NCBI RefSeq assembly: GCF_042683125.1
Contig: NZ_JBHUIY010000003.1
Span: 133,534 to 197,533, forward strand
Direction of reading: 5' to 3'
DNA length: 64,000 nt
DNA from: Phaeospirillum tilakii
GTDB taxonomy: Bacteria > Pseudomonadota > Alphaproteobacteria > Rhodospirillales > Magnetospirillaceae
Shown: positions 42,049-53,930 of the stretch, one piece after another
How the letters are laid out: each line of letters starts with the position of its first letter
How positions within the stretch are numbered: position 1 is the first letter of the stretch
Notes under the pieces: generated by a model
The model's database searches: none
Seen by the model: only the letters and a program-made list of their open reading frames with translations
What the model was told of the DNA's origin: nothing
Program-made: the position numbers and the translations under genes

Positions 42049-44412
42049 CTAATATTCGCCGCCGCGGGCGAGCACCTCGCGTTTGCCGACATGGTTGGGG
42101 CGGCTGACCACCCCTTCGGCCTCCATCCGCTCGATCAGGCGGGCGGCGCGGTTATAGCCGATCTGAAGGTGGCGCTGCACGAAACTGGTCGAGGCCTTGC
42201 CCTCGCGGGTCACCAGCGCCACCGCCTGATCGTAGAGATCGTCGCCCGAACCGCCGCCGCCGCCGCCGGCCTCGGCCACCGGCTCTTCCTCGGTCACCGC
42301 CTCGACATAGCAGGGTTCGCCCTGGCCGCGCAGGAATTCGACCACCCGCTCGACCTCGGTGTCGGAAACGAACGGGCCGTGGACGCGGGTGATGCGGCCG
42401 CCCGCCGCCATGTAGAGCATGTCGCCCTGGCCGAGCAATTGCTCCGCCCCCTGTTCGCCGAGGATGGTGCGGCTGTCGATCTTCGAGGTGACCTGGAACG
42501 AGATGCGGGTGGGGAAATTGGCCTTGATCGTGCCGGTGATGACATCGACCGACGGGCGCTGGGTCGCCATGATCAGATGGATGCCGGCGGCGCGGGCCAT
42601 CTGGGCGAGGCGCTGCACCGCCGCCTCGATCTCCTTGCCGGCGACCAGCATCAGGTCGGCCATCTCGTCGACGATGATGACGATGAAGGGCAGGGGTTCG
42701 AGCGCCAGGGTCTGGTTCTCGTAGAGCGGCTTGCCGGTCTCGGGGTCGAAGCCGACCTGGACGGTGCGGGTCAGCACCTCGCCCCGGCCGCGCGCTTCGA
42801 GCAGGCGGTTGTTGTAGCCGGCGATGTTGCGCACGCCGAGCTGGCTCATCGCCCGGTAGCGGTCCTCCATCTCGCGCACCGCCCATTTGAGGGCCAGCAC
42901 CGCCTTGGGCGGCTCGGTCACCACCGGGGCCAGCAGATGGGGGATGCCGTCATAGACCGACAGTTCGAGCATCTTGGGGTCGATCATGATCAGCCGGCAT
43001 TCCTCCGGCGCCAGCCGGTAGAGCAGCGACAGGATCATGGTGTTGACTGCCACCGACTTGCCCGAGCCGGTGGTGCCGGCGATCAGCAGGTGGGGCATGC
43101 GGGCGAGATCGACCATCACCGGCCCGCCGCCGATATCCTTGCCCAGCACCAGGGTCAGCCGCGACGGCACCTGGGCGAATTGTTCGGATTCGAGCAGTTC
43201 GCGCAGATAGACGGTCTCGCGCCGGGTGTTGGGCAGCTCGATGCCGATCACGCTGCGGCCGGGGATGGTGGCGATGCGGACCGACAGCGCGCTCATCGAG
43301 CGGGCGATGTCGTCGGCCAGCCCGATCACCCGGCTGGTCTTGGTGCCGGGGGCCGGCTCCAGTTCGTACAGCGTCACCACCGGGCCGGGGCGGACCTTGA
43401 CCACCTTGCCGTTGACGCCGAAATCCTCCAGCACCGCTTCGAGCATGCGGGCATTGTGGGCCAGCCCCTCCTGGGTCTGGCGCTGGCCGCCCTGGTCGGG
43501 GGTCGGCGACAGCAGCCCGAGCGGCGGCAGTTCGTGGGTTCCGGCCGGCGGCGGCGCCGGGGCGGCGCGGGGCGGGGCCGGGCGGGAGGAGACCGGAATC
43601 GGCGGCTCGTCCTCTTCGGCCTCGGCCTCGAACCCGTCGGGATCGGGCGGCTCGGTCGCGAAGGGCGGCGGCTCGTCCCCCGGTTCGGCGCGGGGGGCGG
43701 GGGCCTGCGGCATCGTTGCCCGGCGCGGCGCCCGGTTGGGCAGGGTGCGGGCCACCGGCGCGCCACGCCGGGCCGGGATCACCAGCAGCACCAGCCGCAG
43801 CAGGGTGCCGGGCAGGCGGCCGAACACGCCGCGCCATTCGCCCGGCGACAGGCCGATCGTCACCAGCAGCAGGCCGAGCGCCAGCAGGCCGGCCAGCGGC
43901 CCGACGATGTCGGCGCCGAGGCTGCCGGGCAGCAGCCCGCCGACTCCCTCGACGATCAGGCGGCCGAGCGCGCCGCCCGGGCCGGCCGGCAATTGATCGG
44001 GATCGCCGCCGGGCAGGGTGGCCAGCCCGACCGCGAGGCTCAGCATCGCCAGCGGCAGCAGCATCAGCCGGGGCGCCCAGCTTTTCGGCGGGGTGGCCCG
44101 CACCAGCAGCACCACCCCCCAGGCCAGCATCGCCGCCACCAGCGCGCCGCCGCCCCAGCCCACCGTCTGCAACAGCAGGTCGGCCAGCATTGCGCCGGGG
44201 CGGCCGAGCAGGTTGCGCACCGGGCCGTCGGCGGCGGTGTCGATGCTGGGATCGTGCGGATCGGCGGTGGCGAGGATCGCGGCCAGCGTCAGCGCGAGCA
44301 GGATCAGCACCCCGCCGCCGGCCTGGAACAGGCGGCGGCGCAGGAACTCGATCGAGCCGCGCGGCAGGAAGCCGGCGCGGCCGCGGGTCGAGCGGGCGGG
44401 GGCCGCCGCCAT
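42049..44412 (-). CDS. ftsK: DNA translocase FtsK
   Basis: 787 residues. Four or five N-terminal transmembrane helices (to about residue 190), a Pro/Ala/Glu-rich linker shorter than in E. coli, then the motor: Walker A GTTGSGKSVAVN, Walker B FIVIIVDEMADLML, and the C-terminal winged-helix gamma domain (LYDQAVALVTREGKASTSFVQ...ARLIERMEAEG), which reads KOPS sites. Moves chromosome dimers through the septum at division. Upstream of lolA with a 26-base gap. Confidence 0.97.
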   Translation of the reverse strand: MAAAPARSTRGRAGFLPRGSIEFLRRRLFQAGGGVLILLALTLAAILATADPHDPSIDTAADGPVRNLLGRPGAMLADLLLQTVGWGGGALVAAMLAWGVVLLVRATPPKSWAPRLMLLPLAMLSLAVGLATLPGGDPDQLPAGPGGALGRLIVEGVGGLLPGSLGADIVGPLAGLLALGLLLVTIGLSPGEWRGVFGRLPGTLLRLVLLVIPARRGAPVARTLPNRAPRRATMPQAPAPRAEPGDEPPPFATEPPDPDGFEAEAEEDEPPIPVSSRPAPPRAAPAPPPAGTHELPPLGLLSPTPDQGGQRQTQEGLAHNARMLEAVLEDFGVNGKVVKVRPGPVVTLYELEPAPGTKTSRVIGLADDIARSMSALSVRIATIPGRSVIGIELPNTRRETVYLRELLESEQFAQVPSRLTLVLGKDIGGGPVMVDLARMPHLLIAGTTGSGKSVAVNTMILSLLYRLAPEECRLIMIDPKMLELSVYDGIPHLLAPVVTEPPKAVLALKWAVREMEDRYRAMSQLGVRNIAGYNNRLLEARGRGEVLTRTVQVGFDPETGKPLYENQTLALEPLPFIVIIVDEMADLMLVAGKEIEAAVQRLAQMARAAGIHLIMATQRPSVDVITGTIKANFPTRISFQVTSKIDSRTILGEQGAEQLLGQGDMLYMAAGGRITRVHGPFVSDTEVERVVEFLRGQGEPCYVEAVTEEEPVAEAGGGGGGSGDDLYDQAVALVTREGKASTSFVQRHLQIGYNRAARLIERMEAEGVVSRPNHVGKREVLARGGEY

Positions 44413-44416
44413 CGGC

Positions 44417-45616
44417 CTAGGCGCCGAGCAGGGCGGCGAGGCGGGTCAGCGCCGCTTCGGTGGTGGCGGGGTCATGCACCAGCGCGACCCGGATGAAGCG
44501 CTGGCCGGGATTGACGCCGTCGGCGCCGGTGCCGGCGAGATAGGCGCCGGGCAGCACCCGGATCCGCGCCTCCTGCCACAGGCGTTTGGCCGCCGCCTCG
44601 CCGTCGCCGACATCGAGCCAGAGGAAAAAGCCGCCCTCGGGCCGGGCGAAGCCGAACCGGCCGCCCAGCAGCCGTTCGGCCGCGTCGATCTTGGTGCGAT
44701 AGAGGGCCCGGTTGGCCTCGACATGGGCCTCGTCCCGCCACAGCGCGGTGGCCACCGCCAGCACCGGCAGCGGCGTTGCCGCCCCGCCATAGGAGCGCAG
44801 CCGGGCGAAGGCGGCGATCACCGTCTCGTCGCCGGCGACGAAGCCGGAGCGCAGGCCGGGCAGGCTGGAACGCTTCGACAGCGAATTGAACACCACCACA
44901 TGCGACAGGCCCTCGCCCATCGCGGCGCAGACCTCAAGCGCGCCGGGCGGGGGGGCGCGGTCCCAGATCTCGGAATAGCATTCGTCGGCGGCGAGGACGA
45001 AGCCGTGGCGCCGCGCGGTGGCGATGGTGCGTTTCAGCAGTTCGGCCGAGGCGACCCGGCCCTGTGGGTTGGCCGGGCTGCACAGATAGGCCAGCGCCAC
45101 CCGGTCGAGCAAAGCCGGCGGCAGGGTCGAATAATCGGGCAGGCCGGTCGGGCCGCCGGCGCCGGGCACGAATACCGGCTCGGCCCCGGCCATCACCGCC
45201 GCCCCGGCATAGACCTGATAGAACGGATTGGGCAGCAGCACCACCGGGCGCGAGCCGTCGCGGCGGCGGCCGCACACCGTCTGGGCGATCAGGAACAGCG
45301 CCTCGCGGGTGCCGGCCACCGGCAGCACCGCCCGCTCGGGATCGATCAGATCGGCCGGCAGGGCATAGCGCCGGGTCAGCCAGCCGGCCACGGCGGCGCG
45401 GAAATCGGCGGTGCCGGCGGCGGGCGGGTATTTGTTCCATTTGCCGGCCTCGGCGGCGAGGATTTCGGCGGTCTGGGGCGGCGGCGCGTGCTGCGGCTCG
45501 CCGATCGACATCACCACCGCGTCGGGGCCGGCCGGCGCGCCCAGCAGGGCATTGAGCCGGGCAAACGGATAGTCCGGCAACAGATCGAGACGGGTATCGA
45601 GCAGCAATGGTTTCAC
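44417..45616 (-). CDS. Class I/II PLP-dependent aminotransferase (DapC-like)
   Basis: 399 residues. Fold type I aminotransferase: VMSIGEPQHAPP, AGTREALFLIAQT, the NPFYQVYAGA loop, SPANPQGRV, DECYSEIW, and the PLP lysine in NSLSKRSSLPGLRSGF. Related proteins act as N-succinyl-diaminopimelate aminotransferases in lysine and cell-wall synthesis; this position next to ftsK is common for them. Four bases upstream of ftsK on the same strand, so probably in one operon with ftsK-lolA. Substrate not proven. Confidence 0.9.
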   Translation of the reverse strand: MKPLLLDTRLDLLPDYPFARLNALLGAPAGPDAVVMSIGEPQHAPPPQTAEILAAEAGKWNKYPPAAGTADFRAAVAGWLTRRYALPADLIDPERAVLPVAGTREALFLIAQTVCGRRRDGSRPVVLLPNPFYQVYAGAAVMAGAEPVFVPGAGGPTGLPDYSTLPPALLDRVALAYLCSPANPQGRVASAELLKRTIATARRHGFVLAADECYSEIWDRAPPPGALEVCAAMGEGLSHVVVFNSLSKRSSLPGLRSGFVAGDETVIAAFARLRSYGGAATPLPVLAVATALWRDEAHVEANRALYRTKIDAAERLLGGRFGFARPEGGFFLWLDVGDGEAAAKRLWQEARIRVLPGAYLAGTGADGVNPGQRFIRVALVHDPATTEAALTRLAALLGA

Positions 45617-45699
45617 CTGGGCCCCCCGGCGTCAAAAACGAACGGAGCGACTATCTTTACGCCTTTCCCCGCGGGTCGCCCAGGGGCGGCGGCGGAAGG

Positions 45700-45746
45700 G
45701 TGGGCTCCGCCCACACCCGCCAAGGGCCGCAAGGCCCTTGGATCCC
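45700..45746 (+). repeat. REP-like element, type A, forward
   Basis: GTGGGCTCCGCCCAC variant, between lepA (whose stop is 18 bases on) and the aminotransferase start. Confidence 0.85.
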
Positions 45747-45764
45747 ATCAATGGGTCGGGTGGG

Positions 45765-47567
<1,803 letters not shown>

Positions 47568-47660
47568 GGCGGCCGATTATCCTCGATAACCGGCGGACCA
47601 TAAAGCCCGCCACCGGTTTTGGGAAGTAGCGCGATGGTGGCGCAGCGGTTCTCGAAAACT

Positions 47661-47769
47661 CTTGGGCTTTCGCCCAAACCCAACCGGGGCGATGCCCCGG
47701 ACCCTCTTTTTACAAAAAGGGAAGGGGGTTTGGGGCATCGCCCCAAGCGGGTGCGGGCGGCAGCCCGCC
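47661..47769. repeat. REP-like element, type B, double copy
   Basis: CTTGGGCTTTCGCCCAA, CCGGGGCGATGCCCCGG, ACCCTC...GAGGG-like pairing around an A/T loop, TTGGGGCATCGCCCCAA, and GCGGGCGGCAGCCCGC in series: two inverted type B units back to back, downstream of 47796-48326 and upstream of lepA. Confidence 0.75.
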
Positions 47770-47795
47770 AAAAGGAGATTGGTGGAGCGCGCGGC

Positions 47796-48326
47796 TTACC
47801 GTCCGCTCGGCACCCAGTCCGACCAGCCGCCGCCGGCCAGCGGCGAGCGGCAGAAGCCGAGGCTCCACGACTGGGTGCTGACCTTGGGATGGACCGAATT
47901 GAAGGTGAACTGGCCGTCCTTGATCGCCGGCAGCTCTTCCGACGCGGTCGCGGTGACGGTATTGTCGAAGCAGTCCTGGGTCTCGGTGCTGTCGTGCCGG
48001 GTGGTGCGGACGCTGACGCGGTAGGTGGCGTGCTTGTCCTCGGCGCTGGCCTCCGAGCTTTTGCCCGGGCCGCTGTCGTCGAGGTTCGACATCCGGCTGC
48101 GGATCGCCTTCAGCGCCAGTTCCTTGACCACCCCGCTCGACAGCCGGTTGGCCGGTCCGTTGGCGGCGGCGTAGAAGGCATCGACCTGGGCGAAGGTGTG
48201 TTCGACCACCGCCACCGGCACCCGGGTTTCGCGGGCGACGTCGGAGGCGTCGGAGGCCAGGGCCGGCGCGGCCGACAGGGTCAGCGCCGCCGCCAGCGGC
48301 ATCAGGCGAAGGGAGTGCGGGAGCAT
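47796..48326 (-). CDS. Exported protein of unknown function
   Basis: 176 residues. Signal peptide with cleavage after ALA (SLRLMPLAAALTLSAAPALA), then a mature domain of about 150 residues holding two cysteines (TQDCFDN and LGFCRS) that could form one disulphide in the periplasm. No family recognised. It ends next to the double REP copy and diverges from the photolyase gene over 73 bases. Confidence 0.75.
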   Translation of the reverse strand: MLPHSLRLMPLAAALTLSAAPALASDASDVARETRVPVAVVEHTFAQVDAFYAAANGPANRLSSGVVKELALKAIRSRMSNLDDSGPGKSSEASAEDKHATYRVSVRTTRHDSTETQDCFDNTVTATASEELPAIKDGQFTFNSVHPKVSTQSWSLGFCRSPLAGGGWSDWVPSGR

Positions 48327-48399
48327 CGGGCATCCTCCTTGCGGCAGCCGGGTTCGGCTGCGGAAATCTGCGCCCCGACTTTGACGAAGGAACCCCGCG

Positions 48400-49848
48400 A
48401 TGACAAGACCGGCGATCGTCTGGTTCCGCCGCGACCTGCGGCTGGCCGACCACCCTGCCCTCCACGCCGCCGCCGCCCTGGGCCGGCCGGTGATCCCGCT
48501 GCTGATCGACGAAACCGGCGGCGCCGAGGCGGAAAGCGACGGCGGCGCGGCGCGCTGGTGGCGCCATCATGCCGTCGCCGCGCTGGCCGCCGCGCTGGAG
48601 CGGCGCGGGCTGACCCTGCTGCTGCGCCGGGGCGCGGCGGCGGCGGTGCTCGACGAGGTGATCGCCACCACCGGGGCCGATTGCGTGCTGTGGAACCGGC
48701 GCTATACCCCGGCGGGGGTGGCGACCGACCGGGCGGTCAAGGCGGCGCTGGCGGCGCGCGGGATCGAGGCGCGCAGCTTCAAGGCCAATCTGCTGTTCGA
48801 GCCGTGGGAGATCGCCACCCAAAGCGGCGGGCCGTTCCGGGTGTTCACCCCGTTCTGGCGCGCCTGCCGCGCCGCGCCGCTGCCGGAGCGGCCATTGCCG
48901 GAGCCGGCCGACCTGCGCCCCTGCCCGGACCAGCCGGCGGGGGAGCGGCTCGACTCCTGGGGCTGGCTGCCGACCGCGCCGGACTGGGCCGGCGGCCTGC
49001 GCGCCGCCTGGAGCCCGGGCGAGGAAGGCGCGCGCGACCGCCTCGCCGCCTTTCTCGACCGGGGGCTGGCCGGCTACGCCGAGGGGCGCGATCTGCCCGG
49101 CCGCGCCGTCACCTCGCGCCTGTCGCCGCATCTGGCCTGGGGCGAGATCTCGCCGCGCGCCCTGTTCCACGCCGTGCGCGACGCGATGCCGGCAGGGGCC
49201 GACGCCGACAAGTTCCTGGCCGAACTGGGCTGGCGCGAGTTCTGCGCCCATCTGCTGTTCAGCCAGCCCGACCTCGCCACCCAGCCGCTGCGCGGGGCGT
49301 TCGCCGCCTTCCCCTGGCGCGACGATCCGGCCGAACTGGCGGCGTGGCAACGGGGCCGCACCGGCTATCCGCTGGTCGATGCCGGGATGCGGGAATTGTG
49401 GGAAACCGGCTGGATGCACAACCGGGTGCGGATGGTGACGGCGTCGTTCCTGGTCAAGGATCTGCTGCTGCCCTGGACCGCCGGCGCGGCCTGGTTCGCC
49501 GATACCCTGGTCGATGCCGATCCGGCCAGCAATCCCGCCTCGTGGCAATGGGTCGCCGGCTGCGGCGCCGACGCCGCCCCGTTCTTCCGCATCTTCAACC
49601 CGGCGCTCCAGGGCGAGAAGTTCGATCCCGCCGGCGCCTATGTCCGCCGCTGGTGCCCCGAACTGGCCGGGCTGCCCGACCGCTGGCTCCACCGGCCGTG
49701 GGCGGCCCCGGCGGCGGTGCTGCGTCAGGCCGGCCTGCGGCTGGGCCAGACCTATCCCGCGCCGATCGTCGAACATGACGCCGCCCGCCGCCGTGCCCTG
49801 GCGGCGATGGAGAAATGTCATGGCGAGGCGGCCGGCGGCGGGATTTGA
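48400..49848 (+). CDS. phr: Deoxyribodipyrimidine photolyase
   Basis: 482 residues. Blue-light repair of cyclobutane dimers. N-terminal Rossmann domain for the antenna (IVWFRRDLRLADHPAL), then the FAD-binding helical domain: SRLSPHLAWGEISPR, ELGWREFCAHLL, GYPLVDAGMRELWETGWMHNRVRM, ASNPASWQWVAGCGADAAPFFRIFNP. These are the class I CPD photolyase signatures; a cryptochrome-type role cannot be fully ruled out. Followed after 34 bases by the FGE-sulfatase-type gene. Confidence 0.95.
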   Translation: MTRPAIVWFRRDLRLADHPALHAAAALGRPVIPLLIDETGGAEAESDGGAARWWRHHAVAALAAALERRGLTLLLRRGAAAAVLDEVIATTGADCVLWNRRYTPAGVATDRAVKAALAARGIEARSFKANLLFEPWEIATQSGGPFRVFTPFWRACRAAPLPERPLPEPADLRPCPDQPAGERLDSWGWLPTAPDWAGGLRAAWSPGEEGARDRLAAFLDRGLAGYAEGRDLPGRAVTSRLSPHLAWGEISPRALFHAVRDAMPAGADADKFLAELGWREFCAHLLFSQPDLATQPLRGAFAAFPWRDDPAELAAWQRGRTGYPLVDAGMRELWETGWMHNRVRMVTASFLVKDLLLPWTAGAAWFADTLVDADPASNPASWQWVAGCGADAAPFFRIFNPALQGEKFDPAGAYVRRWCPELAGLPDRWLHRPWAAPAAVLRQAGLRLGQTYPAPIVEHDAARRRALAAMEKCHGEAAGGGI

Positions 49849-49882
49849 CTGGCGGGTCAGTCGGCAGTCTGGAGGAGCGATC

Positions 49883-50671
<789 letters not shown>

Positions 50672-50747
50672 TCCGTCCTCCCGGGAGCGCGGTCGCCCCG
50701 CCAAGCGGGGGGCCGCGAAAAAAATTCACGACGATGAAAAAAAGGCG

Positions 50748-50776
50748 TTGACGGGAAGGGCAGATCCGAATATTTC
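50748..50776 (+). promoter_or_regulatory. Sigma-70-type promoter of tRNA-Leu
   Basis: TTGACG at 50748-50753 and TATTTC at 50771-50776, separated by exactly 17 bases, about 40 bases before the tRNA. A/G-rich DNA lies upstream. Confidence 0.7.
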
Positions 50777-50815
50777 TTCGGGCCTCGGACGGCGGCGGTC
50801 GTTCGGAGGCTACCT

Positions 50816-50902
50816 GCCCAGGTGGCGAAATTGGTAGACGCGCTAGTTTCAGGTACTAGTGGCCGAAAGGCCTTGGAAGTTCGAGTCTTCTCCTGGGCAC
50901 CA
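50816..50902 (+). tRNA. tRNA-Leu (anticodon CAG)
   Basis: 87 bases with encoded CCA. Acceptor stem GCCCAGG/CCTGGGC closes; the anticodon arm is CTAGT-TTCAGGT-ACTAG giving CAG; a long variable arm (GGCCGAAAGGCC-type) marks a class II tRNA; the T loop is TTCGAGT. Reads the CUG codon, likely the commonest leucine codon in this G+C-rich genome. Confidence 0.96.
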
Positions 50903-50948
50903 TCCTCCTTCGCGAGGAAGCATCCAAAACATCGTTGAGCCGGCCAAC

Positions 50949-50984
50949 AGGCGGCGCCCCCTCCGGGGCGCCACGCCTTTTTTT
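50949..50984 (+). terminator. Intrinsic terminator after tRNA-Leu
   Basis: GGCGCCCC-CTCC-GGGGCGCC perfect stem-loop, reinforced by outer AGGC/GCCT pairing, followed by seven T. The clearest Rho-independent terminator in the window. Confidence 0.85.
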
Positions 50985-51024
50985 GTTTGTGGGCTCGGCC
51001 ACGTTTCCTTCCCCCCGGGGGCGA

Positions 51025-52746
51025 TCAGCCGGCCAGCGGCGCCGAGGCGGTGAACACCCGGTTGCGGCCGGCGTCCTTGGCGCGGAACAGCGCGGCATCG
51101 GCGCTGGCGATCAGCTCCTCCAGCCCGCCGCCGCCGTCGCGGCAGACCAGCAGGCCGACGCTGATGGTCACCCCGACCGGGCGTTCGCCGGCGAGGCAGA
51201 CCGGCGCCGCCGCCACCTCGCGGCGGATCGCCTCGGCCACCCGCAGCGCGCCGGCCTCGGCGGCATCGGTCAGCAGCAGCACGAATTCCTCGCCGCCCAG
51301 CCGGCCGAACAGATCGCCCTGGCGCAGCACCGCGCGGCAGCGGCGCACCACCTCGCGCAGCACCGCGTCGCCGGCGGCGTGGCCGTACTGGTCGTTGATC
51401 CGTTTGAAATGATCGATGTCGAGCACCAGCATCGCCACCGGCAGCCCCTGCTGGCGGGCGCGGTACAGCGCCGCCCCGGCGGCGGACAGGAAGCCGCGCC
51501 GGTTGAGGCAGCCGGTGAGGTGGTCGGAATTGGCGAGGTCGAGCAGCCACATCTCCCGCTGCGCCGTCAGTTGGGCGAGGCGGCCCAGGCTGTCCTGGAA
51601 CACCGCCAGCGCCCGCGAGATTCCGCCCATCTCGTCGGGACGGTCGCGGTAGGGGATCTCGATGCCGCGTTCGCCCCCGCTCATCCGTGTCATCACCTCG
51701 GACAGGCGCAGCAGCGGCCCGATCACCCGGGCGACGAACAGCGCCATCGTCGCCAGGGCCAACGCCACCGCGCCGCCGATCGCCCCCAGCGCGAGCGCCA
51801 TGCCGCGAAAGCCGTGGGCGCGGTCGGCCTCGGCGATGCGGCGGGAATCCTCGATCGCCGCCTCCATCGCCCCCACCAGCGAGGCGTTGGCGGCGAACGA
51901 GTCGCGCCGCCAGGTTTCAAGATCGACCGGATAGGGCGTGGCGGCGAGCCCGGCGGCGATCACCTGCTCGCGCAACGGCCGGTGCTGGCCGAAATAGCCG
52001 TCGCGGGCCCGGGCGAGGCCGGCCCGGGTGTGGGGCGGACAATTGGCGCCGGCGGCGAACAGGGTCAGGTCGCGCCAGAGCTGGTCGATCGCGCCGACCG
52101 TGGCGTTGAGCCGGTCGCGTTCCGCCGGATTCATCGGCCGGCCGAGCGCGACGATGCGGGCCAGCAGCACCCCGTTCTCGCCGGCGAGGAGGCGCAGGCT
52201 CCAGGCGTCGCGGGCGTGGTCGAGCAGCACCCCGGTTTCCGGGCTGAGGGCGATGGTGGCGTCGATCCGCGCGGCGAGGAAGCGGTCGATCTGCTCCAGC
52301 ACCGCGCGATAGACCGCCAGCACCTCGCGATTGGTCTCCAGCGCCGGCTCGACCGGCCGGCGCCGCAGCTTTTCCCCCACCCGGGCGCGCGCCGCGTCGA
52401 TGCGGGCCCGCAGATCGGGCAGTTGGGCGGCGAAGGGATCGCCGTCGCCGGCCAGGGCCGCTTCGAGCGCCGCCAGCGCGCGGTCGCTGTCGGCGGCGTC
52501 GGTGCGCAGTTCCTCGACCAGGACCGGCGGCGGCGTGGCGACCAGCAGCGCCCGGTTGACCGGGCCGCGTTCGGCGGCGAGGGTGGTGGCCGCCCGGAAG
52601 GCGAGGCCGATCCGGTCCTCGGCGACAAAGGCGCGGCTGGCGCGCTGGTAGGTGGCCCAGCGCTCGATCAGCAGCGACCCGGCCCCCAGGATGATCAGCA
52701 CGGTCAGCGCGGCGAGGCACAGGCTCCCGAATGACCTGATCGACAT
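51025..52746 (-). CDS. Membrane diguanylate cyclase with periplasmic sensor, HAMP and GGDEF domains
   Basis: 573 residues from ATG 52746 (GGGGAGG upstream). N-terminal membrane helix (SLCLAALTVLIILGAGSLLI), about 270 periplasmic helical residues without a named domain, a second helix (ALALGAIGGAVALALATMALFVA), a HAMP linker, and a C-terminal GGDEF domain with the active-site variant LGGEEF and an inhibitory-site RQGD five residues before it. It should synthesise cyclic di-GMP and be product-inhibited. Alone on its strand between the tRNA terminator and a repeat. Confidence 0.93.
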   Translation of the reverse strand: MSIRSFGSLCLAALTVLIILGAGSLLIERWATYQRASRAFVAEDRIGLAFRAATTLAAERGPVNRALLVATPPPVLVEELRTDAADSDRALAALEAALAGDGDPFAAQLPDLRARIDAARARVGEKLRRRPVEPALETNREVLAVYRAVLEQIDRFLAARIDATIALSPETGVLLDHARDAWSLRLLAGENGVLLARIVALGRPMNPAERDRLNATVGAIDQLWRDLTLFAAGANCPPHTRAGLARARDGYFGQHRPLREQVIAAGLAATPYPVDLETWRRDSFAANASLVGAMEAAIEDSRRIAEADRAHGFRGMALALGAIGGAVALALATMALFVARVIGPLLRLSEVMTRMSGGERGIEIPYRDRPDEMGGISRALAVFQDSLGRLAQLTAQREMWLLDLANSDHLTGCLNRRGFLSAAGAALYRARQQGLPVAMLVLDIDHFKRINDQYGHAAGDAVLREVVRRCRAVLRQGDLFGRLGGEEFVLLLTDAAEAGALRVAEAIRREVAAAPVCLAGERPVGVTISVGLLVCRDGGGGLEELIASADAALFRAKDAGRNRVFTASAPLAG

Positions 52747-53146
52747 CCCGCCGACCTCCCCACTTCGTCCGGATCCCCTCGAGCGTCGGGGCGGAACCAT
52801 AACCGCCATTTGGGATGGCGTGGAGCGAAAAATCGATCATTGGGTGAAGCGGGCCGGGCGGTAAACGGATAATGACTGTGGGGGGCTCCGCCCATGCCCG
52901 CCACGGGCCGCGGGCCCCCGGACCCGGCGGGGGAGGGAGCGCGGACCGGGCCCAGGCGGTCCCCGCGTCCAAAAGCCTTGCATCCGTTCCGGCCGGGATG
53001 CTACACCTCAGCGCGGAACTGGGCGGTAAAACGCTTTTAAATCAATGCCTTGTTGAAGGGGCGCCCGTCGGGGGCCGCCCTTCCGGGGCGTCCAGGCCGG
53101 CGGGCGGTGCCGCCCGGTCCGGCCCAGAACGCAAGGAGCAGCGCCG
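52747..53146. promoter_or_regulatory. Divergent region between GGDEF gene and RNase D-like gene
   Basis: 400 bases without a gene. Contains a REP-like variant (52879-52925) and a possible promoter for the exonuclease gene: TTGCAT at 52978-52983 and TACACC at 53002-53007, 18 bases apart. No other open frame is credible. Confidence 0.45.
52879..52925 (+). repeat. REP-like element, divergent type A, forward
   Basis: GGGGGGCTCCGCCC, then ACGGGCC...GGGCCCCC in place of the AAGGGCC stem, then GGACCC. More degenerate than the other copies and unusual in lying between 5' gene ends. Confidence 0.65.
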
Positions 53147-53758
53147 GTGACCAATTTCTATCATCGCGGCGATCTTCCCGCCGGGCTCGATCTCGGGCCG
53201 TCGATCGCCGTCGATACCGAGACGATGGGGCTCAACCTCCACCGCGACCGGCTCTGCGTCGTTCAGCTGTCGGCCGGCGACGGCAACGCCCACATCGTCC
53301 ATTTCCCCGAGCCGCGCTGGGACGCGCCGGTGCTGGCCGGGCTGCTGGCCGACCCGGCGGTGACCAAGCTGTTCCATTTCGCCCGGTTCGATCTGGCGAT
53401 GATCCGCCGCCATTTCGGCGTGCGCTGCGCCCCGGTCTACTGCACCCGCACCGCCTCGCGGCTGGTGCGTACCAACACCGACCATCACGGCCTCAAGGAT
53501 CTGTGCCGCGAACTGCTCGGGGTCGAGCTGTCGAAGCAGCAGCAATGCTCCGACTGGGGCGCGCCCAGCCTCAGCGACGAGCAGATCGCCTATGCCGCCT
53601 CCGACGTGCTGCACCTGCACCGGCTGCGCGAGCGGTTGGACGCCCTGTTGGCGCGCGAGGGGCGGACGGCGCTGGCCCGGGCCTGTTTCGACTTCCTGCC
53701 CGACCGGGCCGAGCTCGATCTCGCCGGCTGGGCCGAGGAAGACATCTTCGCCCATTGA
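53147..53758 (+). CDS. rnd: RNase D-type 3'-5' exonuclease
   Basis: 203 residues from GTG 53147, with AAGGAG nine bases upstream. DEDDy exonuclease domain only: AVDTETMGL (first DxE), FHFARFDLAMI, and YAASDVLHLHRLR (the Y-x3-D). It lacks the HRDC domain of E. coli RNase D, so it is the short alphaproteobacterial type. Expected to trim tRNA or other structured RNA 3' ends. 172 bases ahead of kdsD. Confidence 0.92.
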   Translation: MTNFYHRGDLPAGLDLGPSIAVDTETMGLNLHRDRLCVVQLSAGDGNAHIVHFPEPRWDAPVLAGLLADPAVTKLFHFARFDLAMIRRHFGVRCAPVYCTRTASRLVRTNTDHHGLKDLCRELLGVELSKQQQCSDWGAPSLSDEQIAYAASDVLHLHRLRERLDALLAREGRTALARACFDFLPDRAELDLAGWAEEDIFAH

Positions 53759-53930
53759 TCGGCCGCCGCCCCGGCTCCGGCCGGGCCGGGGCGCCGCGAC
53801 GCCCGGCCGACGGCACCGCCCGTCGGTTGCGCCGTCGCGTTTTGCCTTTCCGTCACCCGGGGGATTCGTATAGTAGGGGGCCTTGGGCGCGCCCAGGCGC
53901 ACCCCCCGGCCCCAGTTCGGACCCGCCGCC

